Below, piece by piece: positions 47,428-55,293 of a stretch of 64,000 nucleotides of DNA. The position numbers and the translations under genes were made by a program. Under the pieces are notes generated by a model. That model was not told the DNA's origin and made no database searches. It saw only the letters and a program-made list of their open reading frames with translations. Numbering within the stretch: position 1 is the stretch's first letter; the number at the start of each line of letters is the position of its first letter. The stretch lies in assembly GCF_900156625.1 (NCBI RefSeq), contig NZ_FTOB01000002.1, forward strand, positions 738,275-802,274. Reading direction: 5' to 3'. The stretch is from Zobellia uliginosa. Its GTDB lineage: Bacteria > Bacteroidota > Bacteroidia > Flavobacteriales > Flavobacteriaceae.

Positions 47428-48210
47428 ATGAAAAATAGATCTTATCTACCCATCTTTATTCTTGTCCTATTGATGGCCCCTTCATTAAGGGCACAAGATA
47501 CCTTTGACTATTTCAATGAGATCGAAGACGAATACAACATCATCACCGCGAACATCAACCCGGGGAAGTTGGTGGCCCCCTTCGCCACATCGGCCAGGGC
47601 CACGGTTACCTTACCGGCCAAGGGGGAATCGTGTATCGGCAGCCAAAACGGGCGTATCGATATTTCAGCAAACAGTAACCATAACTATACAGCTACACTA
47701 GCCGGAAACGGGGTGAGTGAAACCCAAAGTTTTACAAGCTCCGTTTCTTTTTCAAACTTAAAAAGCGGTTTGTATTCGGAGTGCGCGGAAGGCGCCCTTG
47801 TCGACGACCTGCAGAGTGCCGTTACCTTTCAATGGGAAGCCTCGGAAAGCGCCGATTATTACGAGGTGAACCTAAAAAATCTAATCGATGGAAGTACGCA
47901 GCTAACCGAGTCCGGCCATAACGAATCGACCATTACCCTTGCGAGCAATACCCCCTATGAATGGTTTGTGGTCAGCAAAAGTAAGGCCTCCGATACGGGC
48001 CTTAAAAGCGCCACATGGAAATTTTACAATGCCGGTGGCGGGGTGGTAAACTATGCACCGTTTCCTGCCGAGGCCTTGTATCCCAAAAGGGGAGGAAGCA
48101 TTCCCGCTACTACCAAGTTAAGCCTTCAATGGCAGGCCTCGGACGTTGATGGCGATATAGAAGACTTTGAAGTGTTTTTGGCACGGAAACGCTTCCGTCC
48201 GCGGCCATAG
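47428..48210 (+). CDS. Exported FN3-like protein, frameshifted near its 3-prime end
   Basis: The in-frame ORF encodes 260 residues with a signal peptide ending near LRAQDT. Two FN3-like modules are visible: FQWEASESADYYEVNL with YEWFVVSKSKASDTG, then LQWQASDVDGDIEDFEVFL. At a T5 run (48175-48179) the frame changes and ends after nine unrelated residues. In another frame the module continues for about 50 residues to a stop at 48338 (see the next entry). The intact form would be about 304 residues and abut the next gene. Frameshift mutation, sequencing error and slippage are all possible. Confidence 0.75.
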   Translation: MKNRSYLPIFILVLLMAPSLRAQDTFDYFNEIEDEYNIITANINPGKLVAPFATSARATVTLPAKGESCIGSQNGRIDISANSNHNYTATLAGNGVSETQSFTSSVSFSNLKSGLYSECAEGALVDDLQSAVTFQWEASESADYYEVNLKNLIDGSTQLTESGHNESTITLASNTPYEWFVVSKSKASDTGLKSATWKFYNAGGGVVNYAPFPAEALYPKRGGSIPATTKLSLQWQASDVDGDIEDFEVFLARKRFRPRP

Positions 48211-48338
48211 GCACTACCGAAGCGGACACGATCGAGGTCAAGGTGACTTCGGGAAAAAGCAATTATTGGCAGGTAAAGACCAAGGATGGCGAAGGGAATA
48301 CATCACAATCGGAAGTATTTAATTTTAAAGTGCAGTAA
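48176..48338 (+). pseudogene. Out-of-frame 3-prime tail of the FN3-like gene
   Basis: In a second frame these bases read GTETLPSAAIGTTEADTIEV and then SGKSNYWQVKTKDGEGNTSQ, ending VFNFKVQ at a TAA (48336-48338). This completes the FN3 module that is cut off in the ORF above. The stop codon is directly followed by the ATG of the PQQ-propeller gene. Confidence 0.75.
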
Positions 48339-49625
48339 ATGAAAAAGCAATTTTTGTCAAGAACGATTTTTTGGGGTATCATGCTTGTTTTTGTGGCGGG
48401 CTGTACCACGGATGACGGGGTGGAACTCAATGAAAATGGGGAAGTAATCGATCCGGAAAAAGGCGGGCAGATCGTATCGGGAGACCCGTCACTCAATGAT
48501 TTTGTTATCGCGGCCAAAGACGAAACCATTTATACGGTCGATGCCCAGACCGGCGAAGAAACCGTGATTTATGCCTTTCCGGACCTTACGGATTTTGTAG
48601 GACCAGCGGATTATAACAAGGGTACTATTTACGTAACATCCGATGATAATTCAATAAATGCGCTAAGCGTAGCCGATAGGCGTTTTTTATGGGACCGGTA
48701 CATGCTGGAATTTAATTTTGGCAGTATGGGGACGACCCGGCCCATATGCATTGATGGGGTCTGTTATGCCTCAGGGGGATCAGGGGTGGTAGTTGCCGTA
48801 GATGAGGTCACCGGAACTTTAAAATGGTACTATACCACCGATCCCAATGGGAAATTGGACAATGTTTTGAACGTTAACAGAACTCCTGTCGTTTATGGGG
48901 ATAAGGTCTATGTATTTTCAAATAAGGGCTATTATTCCAATGTGCCCGCCTACCTCCATATTCTGGATAAGGAAACAGGACGCCTTGTACAAAAGCAAAA
49001 ACTACCCTACGAACCATCGGGAGTCCCCGTATTTATGGAAAATACCATGTACTTACCGGCTAAAAATCTCTATGTAATCGATTTGGATACCTTGAACACC
49101 CTTTGGATGTTCGAAGTCAACGGTGTTGGAACCCCGTTTGTTTCGGGCGATAAATTGGTCGTAAGTGCCATACCGTACGGGCAGAGTATCGGTTCGGTGC
49201 TGTATTGTTTGGATAAAAACACCAAAAGTATTCTTTGGGAGGTAGAAACCGGTGCGAACAGTCTTTGGGCGCCCTTGATCGTAGGGAACGTGGTCTTTAG
49301 TAATTACGATAAAGGCACAAGTTTTCCGGGCGCCACCAATGCAAATCCTTTTGCCCTAGACCTGAGAAACGGGGAAGAATTATGGAAAAACGAAGATGTA
49401 AGTGTAGATTTTAGTCCCGTATATGCCAACGGTATGTTGTTCACCCATGGCCATGATATTTTAAGGAACAATAACGATCAAAACAGTGTGGGATTGTTGG
49501 CCATGGATGCCAATACCGGTGAGGTCTTATGGCTCAACTCCTTGTTTCGGTTTGGCTCCCATATCGTGCCTTTGGTCGTAGCCGATAATGGGGTTTTCGG
49601 ACCTTCTTATTATCGCGGAAAATAG
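48339..49625 (+). CDS. PQQ-like beta-propeller lipoprotein, copy 1
   Basis: The 428-residue protein has a lipoprotein signal (FVAGCTTDD, Cys near residue 22). Repeated beta-propeller blades follow, typical of PQQ-binding-like or BamB-like proteins: VIAAKDETIYTVDAQTGE, VVAVDEVTGTLKWYY, YLHILDKETG, LYCLDKNTKSILWEV, LLAMDANTGEVLWLN. No dehydrogenase residues are evident, so it is probably structural or binding. Its start codon follows the stop of the FN3-like frame without a gap. Its leader and first 72 bp of coding identity match copy 2. Confidence 0.8.
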   Translation: MKKQFLSRTIFWGIMLVFVAGCTTDDGVELNENGEVIDPEKGGQIVSGDPSLNDFVIAAKDETIYTVDAQTGEETVIYAFPDLTDFVGPADYNKGTIYVTSDDNSINALSVADRRFLWDRYMLEFNFGSMGTTRPICIDGVCYASGGSGVVVAVDEVTGTLKWYYTTDPNGKLDNVLNVNRTPVVYGDKVYVFSNKGYYSNVPAYLHILDKETGRLVQKQKLPYEPSGVPVFMENTMYLPAKNLYVIDLDTLNTLWMFEVNGVGTPFVSGDKLVVSAIPYGQSIGSVLYCLDKNTKSILWEVETGANSLWAPLIVGNVVFSNYDKGTSFPGATNANPFALDLRNGEELWKNEDVSVDFSPVYANGMLFTHGHDILRNNNDQNSVGLLAMDANTGEVLWLNSLFRFGSHIVPLVVADNGVFGPSYYRGK

Positions 49626-49707
49626 AAGGGGCATAAGTGTTGGTTTGTTGTTTTGGGGCCTGTAGTGAAAAATAGGGCGAAGGCGATGTGGTTTCCGAAC
49701 TAACCTA

Positions 49708-49782
49708 TTTATTGGTAGGTAAAGACCAAGGACGGCAAGGGCAATACATCACAATCGGAAGTGTTTAATTTTAAATGCAGTA
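49708..49782 (+). pseudogene. Remnant duplicate of the FN3-like gene 3-prime end
   Basis: This stretch copies the end of the FN3-like gene (48264-48338): YW-stop-VKTKDGKGNTSQSEVFNFK. TAG replaces the CAG codon, and one base is lost near the end. It shows that the second PQQ gene arose by tandem duplication that included a piece of the upstream gene. Confidence 0.8.
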
Positions 49783-49783
49783 A

Positions 49784-51073
49784 ATGAAAAAGCAATTTTT
49801 GTCAAAAACGGTCTTCTGGGCCATCACGCTTGTTTTTGTGGCGGGCTGTACCACGGATGACGGGGTGGAACTCAATGAAAATGGGGAAGTAATCGATCCC
49901 GGAACAGGCGGACAGATCGTATCGGGAAATCCGGGGCTGAACGATTTTATAATAGCTTCGCAAGAGGAAATTATGTATACGGTCGATGCCCAAACAGGCC
50001 AGGAAACGGCCATCTATACCTTTCCTGACGGAATCGATTTTGTGCAATTGCCCGATTATAGCAATGGAAAGATCTTTGTAACGGCCGATGACAACTCTAT
50101 AAACGCATTGGACGTGGCGGACAAAAGTTTTTTGTGGGACCAGTACATGCTCGAATACAACTACAGCAATGTAGGCGCCACATCGACCGTCTGTAATGAT
50201 GGGGTCTGCTATGCCTCGGGGCACAGCGGCGTGGTCGTGGCGGTCGATGAAAGCTCCGGAAAACTAAAGTGGTATTATTCTACCGACCCGGAAGGGGACT
50301 TGGACAATGTGCTGAACGAAAACCGGACGCCCATCGTTTATGGCGATAAGGTCTATGTGTTTTCCGATGAGGGCTTTTACGGAGACCGTCCACCCTCCCT
50401 TCACATTTTGGACAAGGAAACGGGAGTTCCCGTTAAAAAACTCGAATTACCGTATGAGGTAACCGGAACCCCCTTGTTTGTAGGTAACACGATGTACATG
50501 CCGGCCAAAAACCTTTACTTCGTCGATTTGGAGACCTTTGCCATCAATTGGAAATTGGAGGCGGACGGTATGGGTACACCTGTCATTTCCGGCGATAAAC
50601 TGGTAGTAAATGTCTTGGTGGAGGAAGGTATTCGGTCTGCCCTATATTGTTTAGACCTGGAGACCAAGAATATTATTTGGCAGATCGATACCGGTGTCAA
50701 CACCCTGTGGAGCCCCTTGATCGTAGAGAACGTGGTCTATACCAATTACGATAAGGGAGCCCTACGACCGGAGTACAACAATGGTAAGCCCATTGCCCTA
50801 GATCTGCAAACAGGGGAGCAACTATGGTTTAACGAAGACCTTAGCCTAGATTTCAGCCTCGTATATGCCAACGGAATTTTGTTTGGTTATGGCCACGATA
50901 TTTTACGTACCGAAAATGACGAGGACAGTGTGGGCCTGTTGGCCATTGATGCCAATACCGGTGAGGCCTTATGGCTGAACCCCCTCTTTGAGTATGGTTA
51001 TCATATGCTGCCTTTGGTCGTAGCCGATAACGGGGTCTTCGGCCCATCTTTTTATCGGGGAAAGCAAAATTGA
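49784..51073 (+). CDS. PQQ-like beta-propeller lipoprotein, copy 2
   Basis: The 429-residue paralogue has the same lipoprotein leader (FVAGCTTDD) and blade pattern (YTVDAQTGQE, VVAVDESSGKLKWYY, LHILDKETG, LYCLDLETKNIIWQI, LLAIDANTGEALWLN). It is highly similar to copy 1 along its whole length and identical in DNA over 72 bp (49828-49899), which encode the leader and the linker. No separate promoter is clear; it probably reads through from copy 1. Function unknown; the pair could be surface binding proteins. Confidence 0.8.
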   Translation: MKKQFLSKTVFWAITLVFVAGCTTDDGVELNENGEVIDPGTGGQIVSGNPGLNDFIIASQEEIMYTVDAQTGQETAIYTFPDGIDFVQLPDYSNGKIFVTADDNSINALDVADKSFLWDQYMLEYNYSNVGATSTVCNDGVCYASGHSGVVVAVDESSGKLKWYYSTDPEGDLDNVLNENRTPIVYGDKVYVFSDEGFYGDRPPSLHILDKETGVPVKKLELPYEVTGTPLFVGNTMYMPAKNLYFVDLETFAINWKLEADGMGTPVISGDKLVVNVLVEEGIRSALYCLDLETKNIIWQIDTGVNTLWSPLIVENVVYTNYDKGALRPEYNNGKPIALDLQTGEQLWFNEDLSLDFSLVYANGILFGYGHDILRTENDEDSVGLLAIDANTGEALWLNPLFEYGYHMLPLVVADNGVFGPSFYRGKQN

Positions 51074-51099
51074 TTGTATAAGTCGATGTATTGTTAAGG

Positions 51100-51130
51100 G
51101 TCCGGCTTTATTGAGGTCGGACTTTTTTTG
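51100..51130 (+). terminator. Intrinsic terminator after the PQQ pair
   Basis: GTCCGGCT (from 51100) pairs with GGTCGGAC (ending 51122) with wobble pairs, followed by a T7 run. Confidence 0.8.
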
Positions 51131-51170
51131 TAAAACCCCAAGCGGTTTCTACAGGAAATCAGGTAGAAAA

Positions 51171-51220
51171 AAATACAATAAAGGCGGTATTTCACAAAAT
51201 ACGGCCTTCCTATACCTTGC
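51171..51220 (+). promoter_or_regulatory. AAATAC-N10-GTATTT promoter cassette, copy 2
   Basis: AAATAC (51171-51176) and GTATTT (51187-51192) with a 10-bp spacer, 31.5 bp before TACCTTGC (51213-51220). Spacing and box are identical to copy 1. It precedes the beta-barrel gene at 51283. Confidence 0.65.
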
Positions 51221-51282
51221 CATCATAAATTAATCGGGGTTTTCGAGAACACGGACATCCACAAAAAACAAAAAACAGAATT

Positions 51283-51864
51283 ATGAAAAAATCGGTAAAA
51301 GTACTAATGTTGGCAACAATGGCATTCATCAGTTTTTCTTCAAATGCCCAAATTTTCGGAATCGAGGCCGGGATAGGGCTGAGCAATGCCGTTTCGCCCG
51401 ATGACTATGTGAATGATTTGTATGGTCGGACTTTGGGCGTTAAGTTGGGAGGAACCATTGAATTTGATGTTACCGATGACCTCTATTTGGGCTCCGGGTT
51501 GATGTTTGCCAAAAAGGGGGCATCGACTACGGAAGACAATCTAAATATGTACTACCTTCAATTGCCGTTAAGCGCCCGATACAACATTTTTGAATTGGGT
51601 GGTTCGGGGTCTTTCTATGCCGCCTCTGGCTTTTACCTAGCTACGGCACTATCGGCCAAACAAGGGAACACTACCTACAAGATCGGAACGGATGTAAAGG
51701 GATTTGATTTTGGTTTGAACGTTGGATTGGGGGTTCTTTTCAACGACCAAATTCAATTGGGCCTGTCTTACGAAGGCGGGTTTTTAGATTTTTCGGGTAA
51801 TGAAAACAACGTTTTGAAAAATACAGCCCTATTGGTGACCTTCGGGTACAAATTTGGCATGTAG
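51283..51864 (+). CDS. Outer-membrane beta-barrel (PorT-like) protein
   Basis: The 193-residue protein has a signal peptide ending near SSNAQIFG. Alternating amphipathic strands follow, with GSGLMFAKKGAS, LSARYNIF, NVGLGVLFNDQIQLGLSYEGG and the C-terminal outer-membrane signal ALLVTFGYKFGM. This fits the small OMP_b-brl/PorT group. Ligand unknown. It has its own AAATAC-N10-GTATTT promoter and a terminator, so it is monocistronic. Confidence 0.8.
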   Translation: MKKSVKVLMLATMAFISFSSNAQIFGIEAGIGLSNAVSPDDYVNDLYGRTLGVKLGGTIEFDVTDDLYLGSGLMFAKKGASTTEDNLNMYYLQLPLSARYNIFELGGSGSFYAASGFYLATALSAKQGNTTYKIGTDVKGFDFGLNVGLGVLFNDQIQLGLSYEGGFLDFSGNENNVLKNTALLVTFGYKFGM

Positions 51865-51911
51865 GGTATTCGAAAATAACCTGATCGTTGTAGGATAGGT
51901 TCGTTTGTGTC

Positions 51912-51946
51912 AAAAAGGCGCTGTAGCAATACAGGGCCTTTTTTAA
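51912..51946 (+). terminator. Intrinsic terminator
   Basis: AAAAAGGC-G-CTGTA (51912-51925) faces TACAG-G-GCCTTTTT (from 51930) around GCAA, with one G-G mismatch. The rest of 51947-52186 holds nothing I can support. Confidence 0.8.
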
Positions 51947-52186
51947 TTTTCGTTGGTCACATTGATTTTTAGCGTACACGACACCTCACATTCTGCGGAC
52001 TACGATATTTTTTATATTTTTCCTATGGAATAGGAACTTGTATTTATGAACGGTTTAGTGTTAATTTAAAGAATGTAAAAATAGAGCCTTCCATTTCGGA
52101 TAACCATAATCTTTGGCCTGACATAGAATTAGAAAACACCCACAACATCACTACTTGTAACCCCCACGAAAAAAAGATAGATTTTA

Positions 52187-52615
52187 ATGCCCAGTCGTAA
52201 AACATTACAGAGCATTTCACATAATTTTGCACGTTCATTTACCAGCTTGGTCAATTATGTGGAGACCGACTATTTTCTCGATCTTTTGTTGAAAAAAATG
52301 CGCCAAACCGGGCGAAACCGTCTTGAAGTTGATATTTTAAAAAATGAGATCACACCAAAAGAATTGATTACCACTGAAATTGAAGCTTCCATACGAAGCT
52401 GGAACAAATGGTTTCCCGAATTGGTCAAAAGCAATGGCTCGTCCATGGACTTTGTTATATCTGCGAAAATGACCATAACCTTTGATTTAAGTATGGGTAG
52501 ACCGTATGCGAAGGACTCCCAATATACCGAAAGCCCCTTTTTCTGTGAAATAACGATTATAGACGACAGGGGTAAGGAATACAGGCATGAGCATAAGGAT
52601 GTTGTTCTTTCTTGA
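52187..52615 (+). CDS. Uncharacterised 142-aa protein
   Basis: The protein has a helical N-terminus (FARSFTSLVNYVETDYFLDLLLKKMRQTG) and a beta-rich C-terminus (VISAKMTITFDLSMG, FFCEITIIDDRGKEY). No signal peptide, membrane span or known motif is visible. Codon use looks like its neighbours. The frame is open over the whole stretch and no better frame competes, so it is probably real. Function unknown. Confidence 0.6.
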   Translation: MPSRKTLQSISHNFARSFTSLVNYVETDYFLDLLLKKMRQTGRNRLEVDILKNEITPKELITTEIEASIRSWNKWFPELVKSNGSSMDFVISAKMTITFDLSMGRPYAKDSQYTESPFFCEITIIDDRGKEYRHEHKDVVLS

Positions 52616-52787
52616 ATCCAAAATTTACTACCCAGACCACCACACCCACCCTTATACCTTCTGCCCAGAACAATAAAACACTTACAGGCCTTTCGGTTTA
52701 GTTTTTATTTTCTTTATCATATCGCTAATTATCAGTAATTTAACAATGCCAACTGCATTCTGTTATTTACAACTAAAACAAACCATT

Positions 52788-53276
52788 ATGAAAAACTTGC
52801 AATTACAATGCTTGCTATTGATCCTAGTCTCCTGTTTTATTATGGGATGTAAAAATGATAAGAAAACAGAGCCTCTGACCAAAACTTCCGACGCTGAGCT
52901 AACGGCCCTAATAACCAAACAAGTGGACAGCCTTTACGCGGTCTATGAACGGTTCGGTTACGATTGGATCGAGTTTTATGCCGACAACTACGTAGCTATT
53001 TACCCAGATTCGCCCATTCAAAATTTGACCAAAGATTCTTTAATAGCACAGTGGGAACAGATCTATGCCAAATACGATGTGCAGCTCGTCCATCGGGGAA
53101 GGCCAACAATTATACCATCGGAAGATATGGCCATATCCTATAACACCTTTAATGAGATTTTCATTAATAAGGAAAGCTTGGATACCATTAAAAATACAGG
53201 AACCTACATTGTCAATTGGAAAAGACAACCGGATGATTCTTGGAAGATAGTATTTGAGACCCTGCAAAATCATTAA
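52788..53276 (+). CDS. SnoaL/NTF2-like lipoprotein
   Basis: The start at 52788 (MKNLQLQCLL) gives 162 residues and a proper lipoprotein signal ending in IMGCKND. The frame to 52746 adds 14 non-signal residues and is rejected. The mature part resembles the NTF2-like/DUF4440 fold: a helix VDSLYAVYERFGYDWIEFYADNYVAIYPD and the closing strand WKRQPDDSWKIVFETL. Such proteins bind small ligands. It stands alone; function unknown. Confidence 0.75.
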   Translation: MKNLQLQCLLLILVSCFIMGCKNDKKTEPLTKTSDAELTALITKQVDSLYAVYERFGYDWIEFYADNYVAIYPDSPIQNLTKDSLIAQWEQIYAKYDVQLVHRGRPTIIPSEDMAISYNTFNEIFINKESLDTIKNTGTYIVNWKRQPDDSWKIVFETLQNH

Positions 53277-53438
53277 AAACCACCTTGGCAAAAACAGCGG
53301 GGTATGGGGGTTCTTGGCCTTGCCTTTTTGTACCGTTCAAAAAGCGGAAGGTCGCTTTTTAATGCTTCCTATAAAAATTGGAAGCACTTTCGCAGAATTT
53401 ACTATCTTACCGGAATAAACAAAAACCATTACGCATTT

Positions 53439-53768
53439 ATGCAAGAGAAAATAGCGGTCTTTACATTGGCCGAAAAACTGGCCATGGTACACGTGGTAAA
53501 TTCCGTTATCTTGGCGGACGGACATGTGCATAATGGGGAAATCAACGCCGTTTCCCAACTGATGCGGCAAATTGATTTTGATAGTAATTTTATCATGCAG
53601 GCCCGGAATATTGAAAGTGAACAGGCCCTTTCCATTTTGAGGCAAATGCCCCAGAAAAAAAAGAAAAACCTAGAATCGATTTTAGAGATGACGGCTATTT
53701 CCGACGGTTTTAAGCATACTAAGGAAAGCAGCTTAATGGCCTATATCTTTGAATCTATGAACAAGTGA
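53439..53768 (+). CDS. TerB-like protein, first of a tandem pair
   Basis: The start at 53439 (MQEKIAVFTLAEKLA) gives 109 residues; the frame from 53304 adds 45 residues without similarity to the neighbour, so the shorter form is preferred though not proven. The sequence has the TerB-type first helices and a VILADGHVHNGEI metal-binding-like motif near 24-36. A paralogue with VVMADGTVHPGEL lies 18 bp downstream. TerB proteins are linked to tellurite resistance and membrane stress, but no other ter gene is nearby. Confidence 0.7.
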   Translation: MQEKIAVFTLAEKLAMVHVVNSVILADGHVHNGEINAVSQLMRQIDFDSNFIMQARNIESEQALSILRQMPQKKKKNLESILEMTAISDGFKHTKESSLMAYIFESMNK

Positions 53769-53786
53769 AGCTGATATAAGATCCCT

Positions 53787-54140
53787 ATGAAAACTAAGAA
53801 TTTAGAAAAAGCACAATTTGAAGCCATTGAAAAGAAAGCGATCTATGTTATGGCCCATGAGGTGGTAATGGCCGATGGAACCGTGCATCCGGGCGAGCTT
53901 GAAGCTATGAAACAACTTCAAGAAGATATAGATATGGACCATAATTTAATCAATGAGGCCAAAAATACAACGGTTGACGAAGCATTAGTGTCCCTTCATA
54001 GTATGACCTTTCCTAAAAAGAAGGTATTGGCACAGATTCTTGAAAACATGGCGATTTCCGATAAGCACCTACACGAAAAGGAAATGCAGCTGATCATCCA
54101 GACCTTTAAGAATATCGGTATTGGCGAGGAGACCGAGTAA
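53787..54140 (+). CDS. TerB-like protein, second of a tandem pair
   Basis: The 117-residue protein is helical and contains MADGTVHPGELEAM, matching the TerB motif of the preceding gene; both then have a PKKKV/PQKKKK segment followed by a final helix with AISD. The pair therefore arose by duplication. It is 18 bp after the first copy and likely in the same transcript. Role unknown beyond family. Confidence 0.75.
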   Translation: MKTKNLEKAQFEAIEKKAIYVMAHEVVMADGTVHPGELEAMKQLQEDIDMDHNLINEAKNTTVDEALVSLHSMTFPKKKVLAQILENMAISDKHLHEKEMQLIIQTFKNIGIGEETE

Positions 54141-54606
54141 TCGGTAAACCTTGCTGACCTATAAGGTCACTTGGGCATACGTCCATAGACTTTCTAAAAT
54201 CCCCTTTCGTTTTAAGGGGAAGGATTTTGCTATGCTTTCTATTAGCATACTACCATGGCGTACGAACCCCGCTTAACGATTCTCCATACGTTTTTTAGTC
54301 CGCTTTTGGTTTTACCATAAAGCGGTATAAGTTTCTTTTAGGTAGGGAAATCAATATTTTGACGCTGTTTAAATTATGGTTTTCTTATAAATACCTAAAG
54401 ATATTTAAGAAAATTACAAACCCGCTTGGGGGATTGGGGCTTGATAGGGATATATCTGGTAAGGGAATACCCTCTGGTTCAAAATTTATGGAAATTTTCT
54501 AGGGCGTACAGGCGCATTGTCTTTCTTTTTTTTAGACAAGCTTACCATGTACGCACGCTGTACAGAGGCTATTGTTCTTCTTTACCATTAAGGCTCTTGT
54601 GAACGG
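54141..54606. other. Intergenic region before the polysaccharide locus
   Basis: No coding region is supported in these 466 bp. A short inverted repeat CCCCTT/AAGGGG (54201-54219) sits inside AAAAT...ATTTT and could be a terminator for the TerB pair, but it is weak. The part near 54500-54606 probably holds the promoter of the sigma gene; no clear box was found. Confidence 0.4.
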
Positions 54607-55179
54607 ATGGAATCAATGAAAATAACAGCTAATAGCTCCTTACGGAAACCTGTGGATACCAAAGACGAACATGGTATACGGGTAGAGGTGCAGGTTATTT
54701 TCAAGGAATGCTATAGTGAATTCTGTTTGTTGTCTTATAGTTACGTGGCTTGTATGGACCAGGCAAAGGACATTGTTCAAGATGTGTTCGTAAAAATCTT
54801 GGTCAAAGATCAGGCAGCCGAAATTTTAAACCTAAAGGCCTATATCTGGAGGGCCGTCAAGAATACAAGCCTGAAACATTTGGAACGTTCCAAAAAATTA
54901 GAGCCCTTAAATCAAAATGCCTTGATAATCGCCTCAGAGGAAGAGAAGCCGGATGATGAACTGAGGTTGAAGATGCAAGATGCGCTCGAAAAACTTCCTC
55001 CCCAATGCAAGAACGTTTTTGAACTTTGCGTGGTAAAGGGCCAGAAATACAATTCTACTGCCGATTCCTTAGGGATATCGGTGAATACGGTAAAGACCCA
55101 AATGAAAAAAGCATATCGCATTTTGCGAAATAATTTGGGAAATGTGCACTACACCCTCTTCTTTTTTTTGGTTTTTTAG
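54607..55179 (+). CDS. ECF-type RNA polymerase sigma factor
   Basis: The 190-residue protein has region 2 (YSEFCLLSYSYVACMDQAKDIVQDVFVKIL near 37-68) and region 4 (LEKLPPQCKNVFELCVVKGQKYNSTADSLGISVNTVKTQMKKAYRIL near 126-175). The hydrophobic C-terminus LFFFLVF is typical of Bacteroidetes ECF factors that pair with FecR. An ATG nine bases later is a possible alternative start. It precedes the FecR gene and a SusC/SusD pair, the standard trans-envelope layout. Confidence 0.9.
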   Translation: MESMKITANSSLRKPVDTKDEHGIRVEVQVIFKECYSEFCLLSYSYVACMDQAKDIVQDVFVKILVKDQAAEILNLKAYIWRAVKNTSLKHLERSKKLEPLNQNALIIASEEEKPDDELRLKMQDALEKLPPQCKNVFELCVVKGQKYNSTADSLGISVNTVKTQMKKAYRILRNNLGNVHYTLFFFLVF

Positions 55180-55293
55180 TTTTTATTGAAAAAATTTTAA
55201 ACTTTTTTCAAAATAGCATCACCCTCTTTTACTATTTCTGGGTCATATACCAAAGCGATCAATTTTTAAGTTTGATCGAACGGAATAAAGACT

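Noticed and set aside
53304-53438. N-terminal extension of the first TerB-like protein
   Set aside because: No match to its paralogue in this part; kept only as a possibility.
54195-54230. Hairpin CCCCTT/AAGGGG as a firm terminator
   Set aside because: Short stem and no T-tract directly after it.
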